From contig CAQOYX010000009.1 in the NCBI GenBank assembly GCA_948852375.1, positions 12,054 to 28,785 on the forward strand: a stretch of 16,732 nt of DNA, written 5' to 3'. The stretch comes from an uncultured Clostridia bacterium (GTDB lineage: Bacteria; Bacillota_A; Clostridia; TANB77; CAG-508). The notes beneath the pieces were generated by a model. It ran no database searches. It was not told where the DNA came from and saw only the letters and a list, made by a program, of their open reading frames with translations. Of the stretch, positions 1-8,167 are shown piece by piece; positions within the stretch are counted from its first letter, which is position 1, and every line of letters starts with the position of its first letter. The position numbers and the translations under genes were made by a program.

Positions 1-88
1 GCAAACAACATTTAGTGCATTTATAGTTGCTGCGACTAGGCATGCACTAGAAGAATTGGAACATACTAAAGATAATCATATAAGTTAA
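1..88 (+). CDS. 3' end of a plus-strand gene, possibly a ribbon-helix-helix antitoxin or repressor (partial)
   Basis: The second plus frame is open from the window edge to a TAA at 86-88 and gives 28 residues. The segment SAFIVAATRHALEELE is amphipathic and resembles the last helix of ribbon-helix-helix proteins such as HicB, CopG or Arc types; this resemblance is inference from so few residues. The gene runs opposite to the whole phage operon and ends just before a hairpin it shares with the tail chaperone gene. A cargo gene (moron) inserted in the tail operon is one reading; the prophage edge is another. The tape-measure gene expected after the chaperone is not visible, so it would lie left of the window if the operon continues. 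Confidence 0.45.
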   Translation, partial: QTTFSAFIVAATRHALEELEHTKDNHIS

Positions 89-92
89 TAAG

Positions 93-132
93 AAAATAAC
101 AAGAAGGATTTTTAACAAGTTCTTGTTATTTT
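93..132. terminator. Bidirectional intrinsic terminator between convergent genes
   Basis: A perfect 13-bp inverted repeat (93-105 with 120-132) encloses a 14-nt loop. The arms are A-rich on the left and T-rich on the right and T-rich sequence follows on both strands, so it can stop the plus-strand gene ending at 88 and the minus-strand tail operon ending at 145. Confidence 0.8.
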
Positions 133-144
133 TATTTGCATATA

Positions 145-475
145 TTACATTCTATGGCTTTTGTCTTGATATAATTGTTCTTTTAATTCTGGAATATTTT
201 CATTTGCGAATTTTATAATTATAGGTACATCTTCTAATTTCACAAGTCGCACCGCTTGCCTATAAGTTAATGGTCTATCATAATTAGAAGCTATCATTGC
301 ATATAATAATTGATTTATAGCATACATAGTCTTCGTATATCCATTTATATCTTTTCCGTCCATTTGCGTCTTTTCTTAATTGTTCTATGCCTCCCTTGTA
401 GTCTTCTATATATTCTAAAATAAGTGATGACACTTCTAAAATTAAAGTTTCGCCATTTTTTAATTCTATTTCCAT
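145..475 (-). CDS. Tail assembly chaperone (gpG-like), +1 recoded at an in-frame CGG
   Basis: The gene follows the major tail protein, where phages encode the chaperone that coats the tape measure. The first frame (475 to a stop at 284) begins MEIELKNGETLILEVSSLIL and contains EYIEDYKGGIEQL. The conserved second half (MYAINQLLYAMIASNYD, then PLTYRQAVRLVKLED) is in the +1 frame, ending at 145. The only in-frame CGG (356-358, codon 40) lies in the overlap. Skipping its C gives DANG-GKDINGY and a 109-residue protein, the usual size for this family. Classical gpG/gpGT frameshifting is -1 near the C terminus; this shift is +1 and inside the gpG domain itself. An internal ATG at 363 could start the second half, but it would lack the N-terminal domain. 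Function comes from family resemblance and gene order. Confidence 0.8.
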
Positions 476-509
476 AATCTTGTCTCCTTTTATTTAAAGA
501 GGCATATTA

Positions 510-1163
510 CTATGCCCCTTGTATGCTTTCTTGTTCTGGTGTTAATTTTGCAATAATTGCATCTATTTCATCATCCGTTGTTAATACTTTGTCAAAAAAC
601 ATATCTTCTGTTAATCCAGTTGGGAAATTACTCATTTCACTACTAATTCTTACAGATTTGTTTCCTGCATCATCAAAAGATAATGCTTTTATTGTTAATG
701 TATCATTTTGTTCTGAGAAGTTTTCTTCTGATGTTGCTATATCATCTGTATTTTCCGCTAATTGACACTTAGGATACCATACATATTCTACTACTCCACC
801 TAGCTTTTTAACAACTTTACCAAAAGCAAAATAGGGTCTTTGAGCAGATGCCCCACTTTTAATTAAGTATTTACCTATTTTATCTCCTCTCATTCTTGCT
901 ACAACATCTGTATCAAATGCAACTACTTCAACAGATTGTTCTACACTTGATGTTTGAGAAGCTGTTACATAATCCCCTCCACTTGCTCTTACAACTGTAC
1001 TTTCTGCATTTTCTGTAGTAGATATCTGTTTTACTACATCTCTTCTTTTGGTTCCCTCATAAGTTTCAATATCAAAATCCCCATTTTCTTTTGGTGTATT
1101 AAATGCTACATATAATGCCCCTACTGTTTCTTTAATCATCGGTCTTTTTGTTTCTATTGCCAT
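510..1163 (-). CDS. Major tail protein
   Basis: This 217-residue protein resembles the phi13-type major tail tube proteins of Gram-positive siphophages. It starts MAIETKRPMIKETVGALYVA and has a central region rich in beta-strand-like segments (DYVTASQTSSVEQSVEV, VVEYVWYPKCQL). The tube subunit polymerises around the tape measure below the neck. It sits between the gp10-like protein and the tail chaperone, as expected. An ATG at 1169 is also possible, but GGGG stands only a few bases before it; the ATG at 1163 has better spacing. No in-frame CGG occurs. The C-terminal TPEQESIQGA looks flexible and there is no added Ig domain. Confidence 0.85.
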   Translation of the reverse strand: MAIETKRPMIKETVGALYVAFNTPKENGDFDIETYEGTKRRDVVKQISTTENAESTVVRASGGDYVTASQTSSVEQSVEVVAFDTDVVARMRGDKIGKYLIKSGASAQRPYFAFGKVVKKLGGVVEYVWYPKCQLAENTDDIATSEENFSEQNDTLTIKALSFDDAGNKSVRISSEMSNFPTGLTEDMFFDKVLTTDDEIDAIIAKLTPEQESIQGA

Positions 1164-1197
1164 TTTCATGACCCCTTTCTTTTTTAATTTAAAATGC

Positions 1198-1569
1198 CTA
1201 CCAATTCTTAATTCCTAACTTGGTAAGCATTGTTTTATAATATTTTTCTCTGTTTTTATCCCATAAAGGATAAACATGCGGATTGGCATTCATATTTACA
1301 GTTCCATGTTCTACCATAGGACCATAATACTTTCCCCAACCTGCTTCAATTTCTTTTTCTTTCTTTCTGTATGTAAAACTACGTATTAAATGCGTGTAAC
1401 CTGCTTTTTTTATTTTTGACATTGGCTTTGGTAATTTAAGTGCATCATTTACAAATTCTTTTGCTCCTGCTTCAATGCCTATCATAGCATTTTCAGCACC
1501 TTTTACATAATATTCTATAGTCTCTGCTAAAACCTTAAAAGCATCATAAGAATAAATGTTACTAGACAT
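1198..1569 (-). CDS. HK97 gp10-like neck/tail completion protein
   Basis: The 123-residue product has the hallmark of the HK97 gp10 family, AGWGKYYGPMVEHGT, followed by NPHVYPLWDKNREKYYK near the C terminus. These proteins act at the head-tail interface during tail joining. The gene overlaps the end of the upstream tail-terminator gene by 8 nt and is followed by the major tail protein, the standard neck order. The frame is intact with no in-frame CGG. Confidence 0.82.
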   Translation of the reverse strand: MSSNIYSYDAFKVLAETIEYYVKGAENAMIGIEAGAKEFVNDALKLPKPMSKIKKAGYTHLIRSFTYRKKEKEIEAGWGKYYGPMVEHGTVNMNANPHVYPLWDKNREKYYKTMLTKLGIKNW

Positions 1570-1891
1570 TTTCTAATACCTCTAAAGAAAAAAATGAGTG
1601 AACTCTTCTGTTTTCTGCTGAATGTTCATGTTGTATGACTGGAAATAAACCTCGTTCATTTAATTTTTTCTTTAATTTAAGTAATTTTAGATGTCTTGGT
1701 CTATCCGCTACTACTGATATTTGATATGTAACATTAGTATTATAATTAGAACCACTAGCAGTTATATCTTCCCACACGTAATCCCAAAAATGTATTCTAA
1801 TTTCTTCTTCAATATCATCATCTTTAGGTGTTGTTTCACTCAATGGAACATCTAATTCTTTCAATAGTTCTACTAATTCCTCTTTACTCAT
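1562..1891 (-). CDS. Tail terminator / minor neck protein
   Basis: A 109-residue protein with an acidic N-terminal half (KDDDIEEEIRIHFWDYVW) and a beta-alpha pattern ending in FFSLEVLEN. Position between head closure and gp10-like protein, together with size, fits the tail-terminator family that caps the tail tube before head joining. The start ATG at 1891 has GGAGGG about 8 nt upstream. It overlaps the previous gene by 8 nt, suggesting translational coupling. I assign the role mainly from gene order and general resemblance, not a diagnostic motif. Confidence 0.65.
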   Translation of the reverse strand: MSKEELVELLKELDVPLSETTPKDDDIEEEIRIHFWDYVWEDITASGSNYNTNVTYQISVVADRPRHLKLLKLKKKLNERGLFPVIQHEHSAENRRVHSFFSLEVLENV

Positions 1892-2261
1892 ATATTTTTC
1901 CCTCCAATTTTACTCGAGGATATTCTTCTAGTGTTAAATCTGTTTGCTTAAATCCATCTTTATTTGTAAAATGATAAACATTAAATACTTTGTGATATTC
2001 TTCGCCAATTTTAACAACACATAACGAATTAATCTCTTTTGTTTGCGGTATTCTTAATTTATAGGTTATCTTCTTTTTTCTTTCTTCTGCTTCAAATTTT
2101 AATCTATCTGAAATTGATAATTCTTCAAACCATATTTCATATTCAGTATCATATAAATATTCTACTGGATACATGTCTTTAGTTTGTTTTATTTCGAAAA
2201 GCCTAAAAAATCCATCATTATATATCGGTAGGCTTGTAATATTCTGCTTGTAATAAAGCAT
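1884..2261 (-). CDS. Head closure / head-tail joining protein
   Basis: The product (125 residues from the chosen start) carries DGFFRLFEIKQTKD near the N terminus and several beta-rich segments (TEYEIWFEELSISD, HKVFNVYHFTNKDGF), typical of SPP1 gp16-like closure proteins that plug the portal channel. The ATG at 2261 has GGAG 6 nt upstream and is preferred over the ATG at 2273. It overlaps the connector gene's 3' end by about 44 nt, a long overlap that implies coupling. Function is inferred from order and fold-like pattern. Confidence 0.68.
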   Translation of the reverse strand: MLYYKQNITSLPIYNDGFFRLFEIKQTKDMYPVEYLYDTEYEIWFEELSISDRLKFEAEERKKKITYKLRIPQTKEINSLCVVKIGEEYHKVFNVYHFTNKDGFKQTDLTLEEYPRVKLEGKIYE

Positions 2262-2505
2262 ATTGGTCTCCATATAATTGTTTAAATTCTGCTAGTTTTT
2301 TTTCTCTAACATAAAAAACATAGTTTTTTAATAGACTTCTTGCTTTTAAATCAATTTCATAATCAATCTTAGCTCCTACAATTTTGTTAATATCAAATTT
2401 CGCTTCTTTTATATAACCTATAATTGTCGTATCTTTTTCAAAAGGTGTTATGTGTTGTTCATCTCTAATTTCTTTTAGTAAGTTTTCTATTTGTATATCA
2501 TTCAT
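2218..2505 (-). CDS. Head-tail connector protein (gp6-like)
   Basis: The protein starts MNDIQIENLLKEIRDE and is largely helical, with IKEAKFDINKIVG and a C-terminal helix FKQLYGDQYALLQAEYY. This matches the helical adaptor (gp6/gp15-type) that binds under the portal. I chose the ATG at 2505, which has AGAGGTG upstream; the longer frame to 2532 would run back into the preceding gene. It follows the small 2516-2698 gene and overlaps the head-closure gene. Confidence 0.7.
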   Translation of the reverse strand: MNDIQIENLLKEIRDEQHITPFEKDTTIIGYIKEAKFDINKIVGAKIDYEIDLKARSLLKNYVFYVREKKLAEFKQLYGDQYALLQAEYYKPTDI

Positions 2506-2515
2506 AAGTACACCT

Positions 2516-2698
2516 CTATTCTGATTCTTCAATCTTTTGGATTAAAGGAACACCTATTTTGTTATTTTCTGTACTTAATTCTTCTATTCTTTTTGGAGAA
2601 ATTTTTCTACCGTCAAAAGGAAAAACATCTCCTTTCGTGTATACATGTTTAGATTTATCTTTCATGTCATAAAATTCTTTATAAATTACCGTATACAT
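2516..2698 (-). CDS. Small conserved phage protein downstream of the capsid gene
   Basis: A 60-residue protein beginning MYTVIYKEFYDMKDKSKHVY and containing KGDVFPFDGRKISPKRIEEL. Proteins of this kind (short beta start, then a G-x-x-F-P segment and an RIxEL helix) commonly lie between capsid and connector genes in Firmicute siphophages; their role is not known to me. The start has a strong AGGAGGT about 5 nt upstream. The C-terminal half resembles a short SAP/HeH-like helical motif, which is only a suggestion. Confidence 0.7.
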   Translation of the reverse strand: MYTVIYKEFYDMKDKSKHVYTKGDVFPFDGRKISPKRIEELSTENNKIGVPLIQKIEESE

Positions 2699-2732
2699 AT
2701 TGCACCTCCTGTTTTATTAGAGGAACTTAATT

Positions 2733-3911
2733 CTAAGCTCCTTGTGCTGCTGTTTTTGTAGTTACTTCTCCCTCAACAGTAGTATCAACTGCATTAACTA
2801 CTTTTACAGATGGAACATATTCTTCTAATTTTGTTACATCAAATACAAAAGCTGTATTATCATCTGTAGCTATACCATTTGAATACCCTTTACCAATTAC
2901 TAAATCAGCATCATCTAAAGCTTTTGTTTGGTCATATTCTTTAATTCCAAAATTAGATAATCCCATTGTATATTTTTTAGGGATTAATAAAACTGCTTTT
3001 CCTTGAGGATTGTTTGCAGATGTCTTTACTTCTAAATTTTTATATGAACTTATTAATCTACCTTCAGCATCATAAATTGCTGGAGCCACATAATCTGCTT
3101 CATCATTTGGATGACAAATTAAAACTAATTTATCAAATGTTCTTTTGCCATTCTTTGATAAATACTTTTTAGCAGTTGTTAATCCCTTTGGAGTAAATTT
3201 AGTTAATGATGTATTTACTATTTTATCTTTTTGTGTTCCGTCTGTATTAGCTTCAGCAATTTGCTTATAAACTCCTATTGGTTGATTTTTTCCATTTCCT
3301 TGCAAATATCCATATTCAAGTCCGTCATTTAAAGCTTCTTTTAATATTGCTGTAAAATATTTATCTACAAAGGGTAGTGATAAATCATTTATAGCTTTTG
3401 GAATAACTAAGTATACTGACAATTTATTTACTTCCATATTTAAAGTTTCAAATTCTGCACTTAGTTCTCCTGTTATACTAGCTGTTAAAGCTCCCCATGC
3501 ATATGTTCCTGTTTTTTCTGCAACAATCCATTTTTTTACATTAGCAGGTGTAAAATTTACATCAGATAATATACCGCTTTCTTTTTTTACGTCTTCCATA
3601 GTAACATCAATTATTGATGTTGGTAAAATGTCAATTTGATTAGCCGTTATTGATTGTTTCACGTCTTTTAATGCTTCATAGAAATTCTTTTCTTCTTTCG
3701 ATAAAGTCCTTAAACCTAAAGATTTTACATATTCTGAATCACTTTCAGCTTTTATTGATTGTTCTTGAATTTCTGCTATTAAATCTTCATATTGAACTGA
3801 TACAATTTTGTCCATTGCATCCACAATAGCTTGTGATTTATCCTCTGTTTCTTGAAGAATTTTTAAAGCCTCTTCTTGAGCTTGTTTCATTTTTGTTTCA
3901 TTAATTTTCAT
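2733..3911 (-). CDS. Major capsid protein, HK97 family
   Basis: The 392-residue protein has the HK97 capsid plan: a charged helical N-terminal delta-like domain to about residue 95, then the mature fold. Recognisable segments are VNFTPANVKKWIVAEKTGTY, YLVIPKAINDLSLPFVDKY, LEYGYLQGNGKNQPIGVY and the LVICHPNDEAD region. The delta domain acts as a scaffold and is probably cut by the protease encoded just upstream. I chose the ATG at 3911 (MKINETKMKQAQ), with GGAAGGT 7 nt upstream; it overlaps the protease 3' end. The frame is intact; the two CGG trinucleotides I noted in the AGC-GGT and GAC-GGA contexts are out of frame. Confidence 0.92.
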   Translation of the reverse strand: MKINETKMKQAQEEALKILQETEDKSQAIVDAMDKIVSVQYEDLIAEIQEQSIKAESDSEYVKSLGLRTLSKEEKNFYEALKDVKQSITANQIDILPTSIIDVTMEDVKKESGILSDVNFTPANVKKWIVAEKTGTYAWGALTASITGELSAEFETLNMEVNKLSVYLVIPKAINDLSLPFVDKYFTAILKEALNDGLEYGYLQGNGKNQPIGVYKQIAEANTDGTQKDKIVNTSLTKFTPKGLTTAKKYLSKNGKRTFDKLVLICHPNDEADYVAPAIYDAEGRLISSYKNLEVKTSANNPQGKAVLLIPKKYTMGLSNFGIKEYDQTKALDDADLVIGKGYSNGIATDDNTAFVFDVTKLEEYVPSVKVVNAVDTTVEGEVTTKTAAQGA

Positions 3912-4759
3912 TTTCTTTACCTTCCTTTTCATTAATTTTTGTATAAAAAAAAGACGTCCATGCGTCCTCTTTAATCTGATTATTTAAACCTGTTGGTTCT
4001 TCTTTTGCTGAACCTTTGCAATTTTGTTCAATAATTTTATTAGCTATTTCTTTTGCTGACTGTTCAAGTATTTTGCTTATTTTTTCTGCTATTTTATTAA
4101 TTATTTCATCATTTAGAGTATTATTTTTATATTCGTTTTTACTTTCTTTCACTTTATTTACAAGTCTTAATATACTCATATTTGCATATTGATTTACATT
4201 ATTTTCTTCTTTACTTTCAATAATTTCATCTGCAAATCCCATTTCTATACATTCTTTTGCAGTTAAATATGTTTCATCTTCTAATAATTGATTTAATTTA
4301 TCTTCATCAATTTTTATTTTATCTAAATATGCTTCTTTATATGCTACTGCTATCTTGTCCATATCTGCTGCTGTTTTTCTTAATTCTTTAGCGTTTCCCA
4401 TTGTATAAGTCCAACAATTATGAATCATCATCAAAGAAGTTTTTGGCATATAGATTTTATCACCTGCCATTGCTATTATAGAAGCTGATGATGCTGCAAT
4501 TCCATCTACATAAGTATTTATTTGGGCTTTATGCTGTTTTAGTAAATTGTATATTGCTAAACCTTGAAATGTTGAACCACCGCAATGAATTAATATGTAC
4601 ATTTATTTCTGATACATCTCCTAAAACATCTAAATCTTGCTTAAATCCAAAAGCTGAAACATCAGATTCATCCCATTCATAAGATGTGATATCTCCATAT
4701 ATGTATAAGTCTGCACTTGTTTGTGTTATTTTGTCAAAACTATAAAATTTATTCCTCAT
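3901..4759 (-). CDS. ClpP-like prohead protease, +1 recoded at an in-frame CGG
   Basis: This serine protease matures the procapsid. The N-terminal part (MRNKFYSFDKITQTSADLYI to INVHINSL) is in one frame; the rest (GGSTFQGLAIYNLL, YVDGIAASSASIIAMAGD with the catalytic Ser, MMIHNCWTY with the His, DETYLTAKECIEMGFADE with the acidic residue) is in the +1 frame. The in-frame CGG at 4580-4582 lies at the junction: TTG CGG TGG becomes TTG-GGT-GGT, restoring the substrate-binding Gly-Gly motif and a protein of about 285 residues. Without the shift translation ends about 16 codons later, before any catalytic residue. Removing a T instead would give Cys-Gly-Gly, so Leu versus Cys before the glycines is uncertain. 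ATG 4759 has AGGAGGT and overlaps the portal stop. The long, charged C-terminal tail is typical of phage ClpP proteases. Confidence 0.88.
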
Positions 4760-5928
4760 TTTCTGCACCTCCTTTCGTATTAGCATAATTCTTTGTTAAA
4801 GCATGTTCATTTGCCCAGTATTCATCTATTTGTGGTAATTTTAATAACTTATTTATTTCATTTCTACTAAATCTATTTGCTGTTAGCTTGTCTATTCCTG
4901 TTCCACAGTCTAAAACATCTTTATGTATTATATTTGTTCTATTAAATTGCACATATTCGCCTTTTAAGAAATCTTCTTTGCCTACCAAAGAAACATTAAA
5001 TCCATCCTCTATAATTTCAAAATATGGGTCTACTGCAAAAGTAATAAAGTCACTATTTCCTGTTGATTTTTCTGTTCTATTTCCGAAAAAATACATCTAA
5101 TGGAATATTCCACTTTTGTGCAACTGTACTTCCAACTCTTGCAAATAATGTTTCAAAATCTGTTAATTCTTTTTTACAGTCTTTGTTCAAGTTTATTAAG
5201 TCAAACATTTCTGATAACAAAACAATTGCTTCATCTTCATTAAACAATCCTTCTGTCACTTTCCTTTTATAGTCATCATAACTAATAGGTTGCTTAGTTT
5301 CTGGATCTATCATCGTCGGTTGATTGCCTGGAAATTGCAATCTCCATTTTCCTGTATTTGCTTTAATAAAGTTTTTTTGTGTTGCTTTTAATACTTTGCC
5401 TATATTAGTCTTAAAACTCTCGCTTGCAGTTGCTAGTTCTTTGTTTTTTAACGAATAATATATAGCATTAGAGCTATTATAGGTTTTATTTAATTTTAAA
5501 GAATTACCTTCATCGTCTGAAATATAAACATTACTAAAGTTTTTTCCATGTAATATATCATTAGTTGCTTCATATGTATCAGCTACATACAATAAATTTG
5601 TTTTTGGTGTTTTATTTATTACTACTAAAGAATTTTTATTAGATAATAGTTTTGTTACTAACTTATATATGAACATTGTTCCATTTTCGTTGTAATTAGG
5701 TTGCAAATTTAATATCCAATATAAATCTGCTTTTGTTTCTTGTATCTTTTTATCCTTCAATTCAAATGTCTGTATTTCACATTTTGAAATTGTTTTTGCT
5801 ATTAAGTCTATTGCATGTGCTTCTGCTAAAGTATATATGTAATTTTCAATATTATCTTTTCCGAGAAGCACATCTATAATATTGATATATTCACAATTCG
5901 AATTTTTAAACAACTTATCAAATATCAC
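4749..5928 (-). CDS. Portal protein, HK97 type, +1 recoded at an in-frame CGG
   Basis: The portal ring at one capsid vertex conducts DNA. The first 281 codons (GTG start at 5928 with GGGAG upstream) include IAKTISKCEIQTFEL, LLSNKNSLVVINKTP and QKWNIPLDVFF, then hit CGG AAA TAG. The rest of the portal (GNRTEKSTGNSDFITFAVDP, FLKGEYVQFNRTNI, TANRFSRNEINKLLKLP, DEYWANEHALTKNY) continues in the +1 frame to 4749. CGG at 5083-5085 is the only in-frame CGG; skipping C gives FF-GNRTEKS, where relatives I recall also have Gly. The restored protein is 392 residues, normal for the family. The zero-frame stop comes two codons after the CGG, so a functional portal requires a shift here or a wrong base call. 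Confidence 0.92.
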
Positions 5929-5946
5929 TTATTCTCCCCCCATTCT

Positions 5947-7665
5947 TTAAACATAAGCATAAATGACCTCTTCATCTAATAGCTCTTGTACACTCATTGC
6001 TGCTACAAAAGCCATAAATGGGTCATTTTTTCTTAATTTTGGTTCTATTTTTTCATACTTTTTATTTCCATCTTTTCCAATTTTTATTACTGTATTATTA
6101 ATTGCCCATCTCATAATTGCACTGTTTCCTATATTTATTTTTCCCTCTGCAAATGCTACCTCTATTCTTGGTGCTACTATCGCCATAATGCTATCTAGTC
6201 TTCTTATCATTCTTATTTGCCCATACGGATTGTTTTTATCTTCTATAGAAATTCCGTATTTTACAAATATATTTTTTAATAATAAAAATCTATATGTATC
6301 CATTGTCCATTTTTGAACATTATATTTTGACATCTCTGTCATTAACCATAGTATTATTTCCTCTGCGTCTATTACTTCTGTATTAACTATTACGAAATCT
6401 TGAAACCCTTCTTGTCCTATATTATCAAATGGAAATTTAATATCTCCATAAAATTTACTTTTTGAACATATCCAAGTTCTGTGTCTCCAAATATATTCTC
6501 CATCTATCTTAAATAAAAATCCAGCACTTGCAAAATCATTTAGTGAAGCATAATCTATTCCAATTATTGCTTTTCTTCCTGCTATTTCTCCTGTTTTTCT
6601 TGAAATTTCATTGTCTATATCACTATAAGACGCTCTTAGTATATTATTCCAATCTGCTACAACTTCATTTTCATCTTGTTGTGGTAAATTCATTCTTTTA
6701 GCATAAAATTCTACTCTATATGACTTTTGTTTTTGCATTTTTGTATAATCTCTGATAAGTTCATTTAATAGTGTTGGTCTATATCTTAAACTAGGATTTG
6801 CTTGCACCCAAAAAGTCATATCTATATCTTGCTTGTTACCTGTTTTTAGATATTTTTGCATAGGTATATCTACAAGTTTTTTATCATTTATTTTATAAAT
6901 GATAGGTAATAAACCTAATAAATTGGTTTCTCCATTTAAAACTGGGTTTGATAAAGATATTTTTTCATCAAGAGGTCCTTCTCTAACAGTTCCATTCGTT
7001 GTAATAGTGACAGTTCTTGAATGAATAATTTTACCTAAACCAGATGAATATACATTTAATTGTTTATAGTCTTCATAAGCATGAAGTTCATTAAAGATTA
7101 TCATTCCTGTTTGTTTACCGTCTTTAGTTTTTGCATTTGCTGTATTATATCGTAATGTAGAATGTGTAATTTTATTTATAACCTCTGTTTTATTCCAATA
7201 AAAATATTTTTTCATTACCTCTTTATTATCTTCAAGCATATTATAAACAACATTAAATGAATTTAATGCTTGCTCCTCAGATGTAGCAACTATGTCTATG
7301 TGATAATTTTTAACACCATTATAATGAGTTTGAAGAAAATTTACTAAAGGCATTATCATTCCATCTTTTCCATTTCCTCTTCCCATTAAAATGAATATAT
7401 CTGGAAATATCACTACATCTCTATTTTTATTTTCATACATGAAAACAAAAGAATAAATGAATTTTTGATATGGAAACAATTTGTAATACCATTTTTCACA
7501 GTACCTAATACATTTATAGTATTTATCTTCATCAAAAAAAACATCATCTCTTAATAATGTCGGTTTAACTATATTTTTAATTAATAACTTTATTTCATTA
7601 TCTGTTTCGTTTGGATTCTCTTCAACAAATTTTATGTATTCATCTATCTCTTTACAACAAATCAT
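5947..7665 (-). CDS. terL: Terminase large subunit
   Basis: This ATPase-nuclease packages DNA into the prohead. The Walker A-like motif is FILMGRGNGKDG (about residue 90), and the Walker B-type segment is MIIFNELHAYED. The C-terminal nuclease domain carries IIGIDYASLNDFASAGF with a metal-binding Asp and a late conserved KNDPFMAFVAAM. The length, about 572 residues, is normal for Terminase_1-type proteins. The gene overlaps the small terminase end; I prefer ATG 7665 (MICCKEIDEYIK), with AGGTG 6 nt upstream, over the GTG at 7674. The frame is intact; CGG trinucleotides here (TAC-GGA, GAC-GGT) are out of frame. Confidence 0.95.
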   Translation of the reverse strand: MICCKEIDEYIKFVEENPNETDNEIKLLIKNIVKPTLLRDDVFFDEDKYYKCIRYCEKWYYKLFPYQKFIYSFVFMYENKNRDVVIFPDIFILMGRGNGKDGMIMPLVNFLQTHYNGVKNYHIDIVATSEEQALNSFNVVYNMLEDNKEVMKKYFYWNKTEVINKITHSTLRYNTANAKTKDGKQTGMIIFNELHAYEDYKQLNVYSSGLGKIIHSRTVTITTNGTVREGPLDEKISLSNPVLNGETNLLGLLPIIYKINDKKLVDIPMQKYLKTGNKQDIDMTFWVQANPSLRYRPTLLNELIRDYTKMQKQKSYRVEFYAKRMNLPQQDENEVVADWNNILRASYSDIDNEISRKTGEIAGRKAIIGIDYASLNDFASAGFLFKIDGEYIWRHRTWICSKSKFYGDIKFPFDNIGQEGFQDFVIVNTEVIDAEEIILWLMTEMSKYNVQKWTMDTYRFLLLKNIFVKYGISIEDKNNPYGQIRMIRRLDSIMAIVAPRIEVAFAEGKINIGNSAIMRWAINNTVIKIGKDGNKKYEKIEPKLRKNDPFMAFVAAMSVQELLDEEVIYAYV

Positions 7666-7987
7666 CTCCATCACCTGCTTCTGATGGTTTTGATGGTGCT
7701 TTCAAGTCTAAATCTTGCAGTATTTTTAACTGTTGTCCATTTACTTTAAGGATATTTTGCACACTTTCGTTTGGCTTTTCTGATTTAAACCCATTTCCTG
7801 TCATTACTTTAATTCTTATTCCGTTATTATCTATATCTTTTTGTATTGTTCTTTTTAGCTTTTCTAAATTTATATAATCATCAACTAAGCTTTTGAAATG
7901 TTTACCAATTTTTCCTTGTTCTAATAATTGCTCCAATAAATCTTGTTTAATTTGGCTTATTTCTTCACTTTCTTGTTCCTTTTTCAT
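7652..7987 (-). CDS. terS: Terminase small subunit, P27-like
   Basis: The 111-residue protein has a helical core (LVDDYINLEKLKRTIQKDI) and the GNGFKSEKPNESVQNILKVN segment typical of P27-type small terminases, which recognise the packaging site and stimulate the large subunit. It ends in an acidic tail, GDGDDLL, that overlaps the terL start. The ATG at 7987 has AAAGGGGG about 8 nt upstream. An AAC-GGA in this gene is out of frame for CGG and the gene is intact. Confidence 0.85.
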   Translation of the reverse strand: MKKEQESEEISQIKQDLLEQLLEQGKIGKHFKSLVDDYINLEKLKRTIQKDIDNNGIRIKVMTGNGFKSEKPNESVQNILKVNGQQLKILQDLDLKAPSKPSEAGDGDDLL

Positions 7988-8167
7988 AATATACCCCCTT
8001 TCACGTGAGAAAATCTATAATAGTTGAACAGTTAAGACCTCACACCCGCTCTCCTTAAGCTCTTTTTGACCTTAGATTTTGACTGGGGGTCAAATTTATG
8101 TAACATTATTCTGGCTTATGTTGTATTCTTACTGTTACAACAGTCTCAAGTCTCATTTATTAAAAAT
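7988..8167. other. Intergenic region upstream of terS, possible packaging site
   Basis: No convincing gene; only tiny open stretches of 16 and 24 codons on the minus strand. It contains an unusually GC-rich patch around 8039-8055 for such an AT-rich genome, and a perfect inverted repeat TTTGAC-TGGGG-GTCAAA at 8078-8094, next to a second TTTTTGAC at 8063-8070. In phages with an HNH gene near terS the cos site often lies close to these genes, so a packaging or regulatory role is plausible but unproven. Confidence 0.4.
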
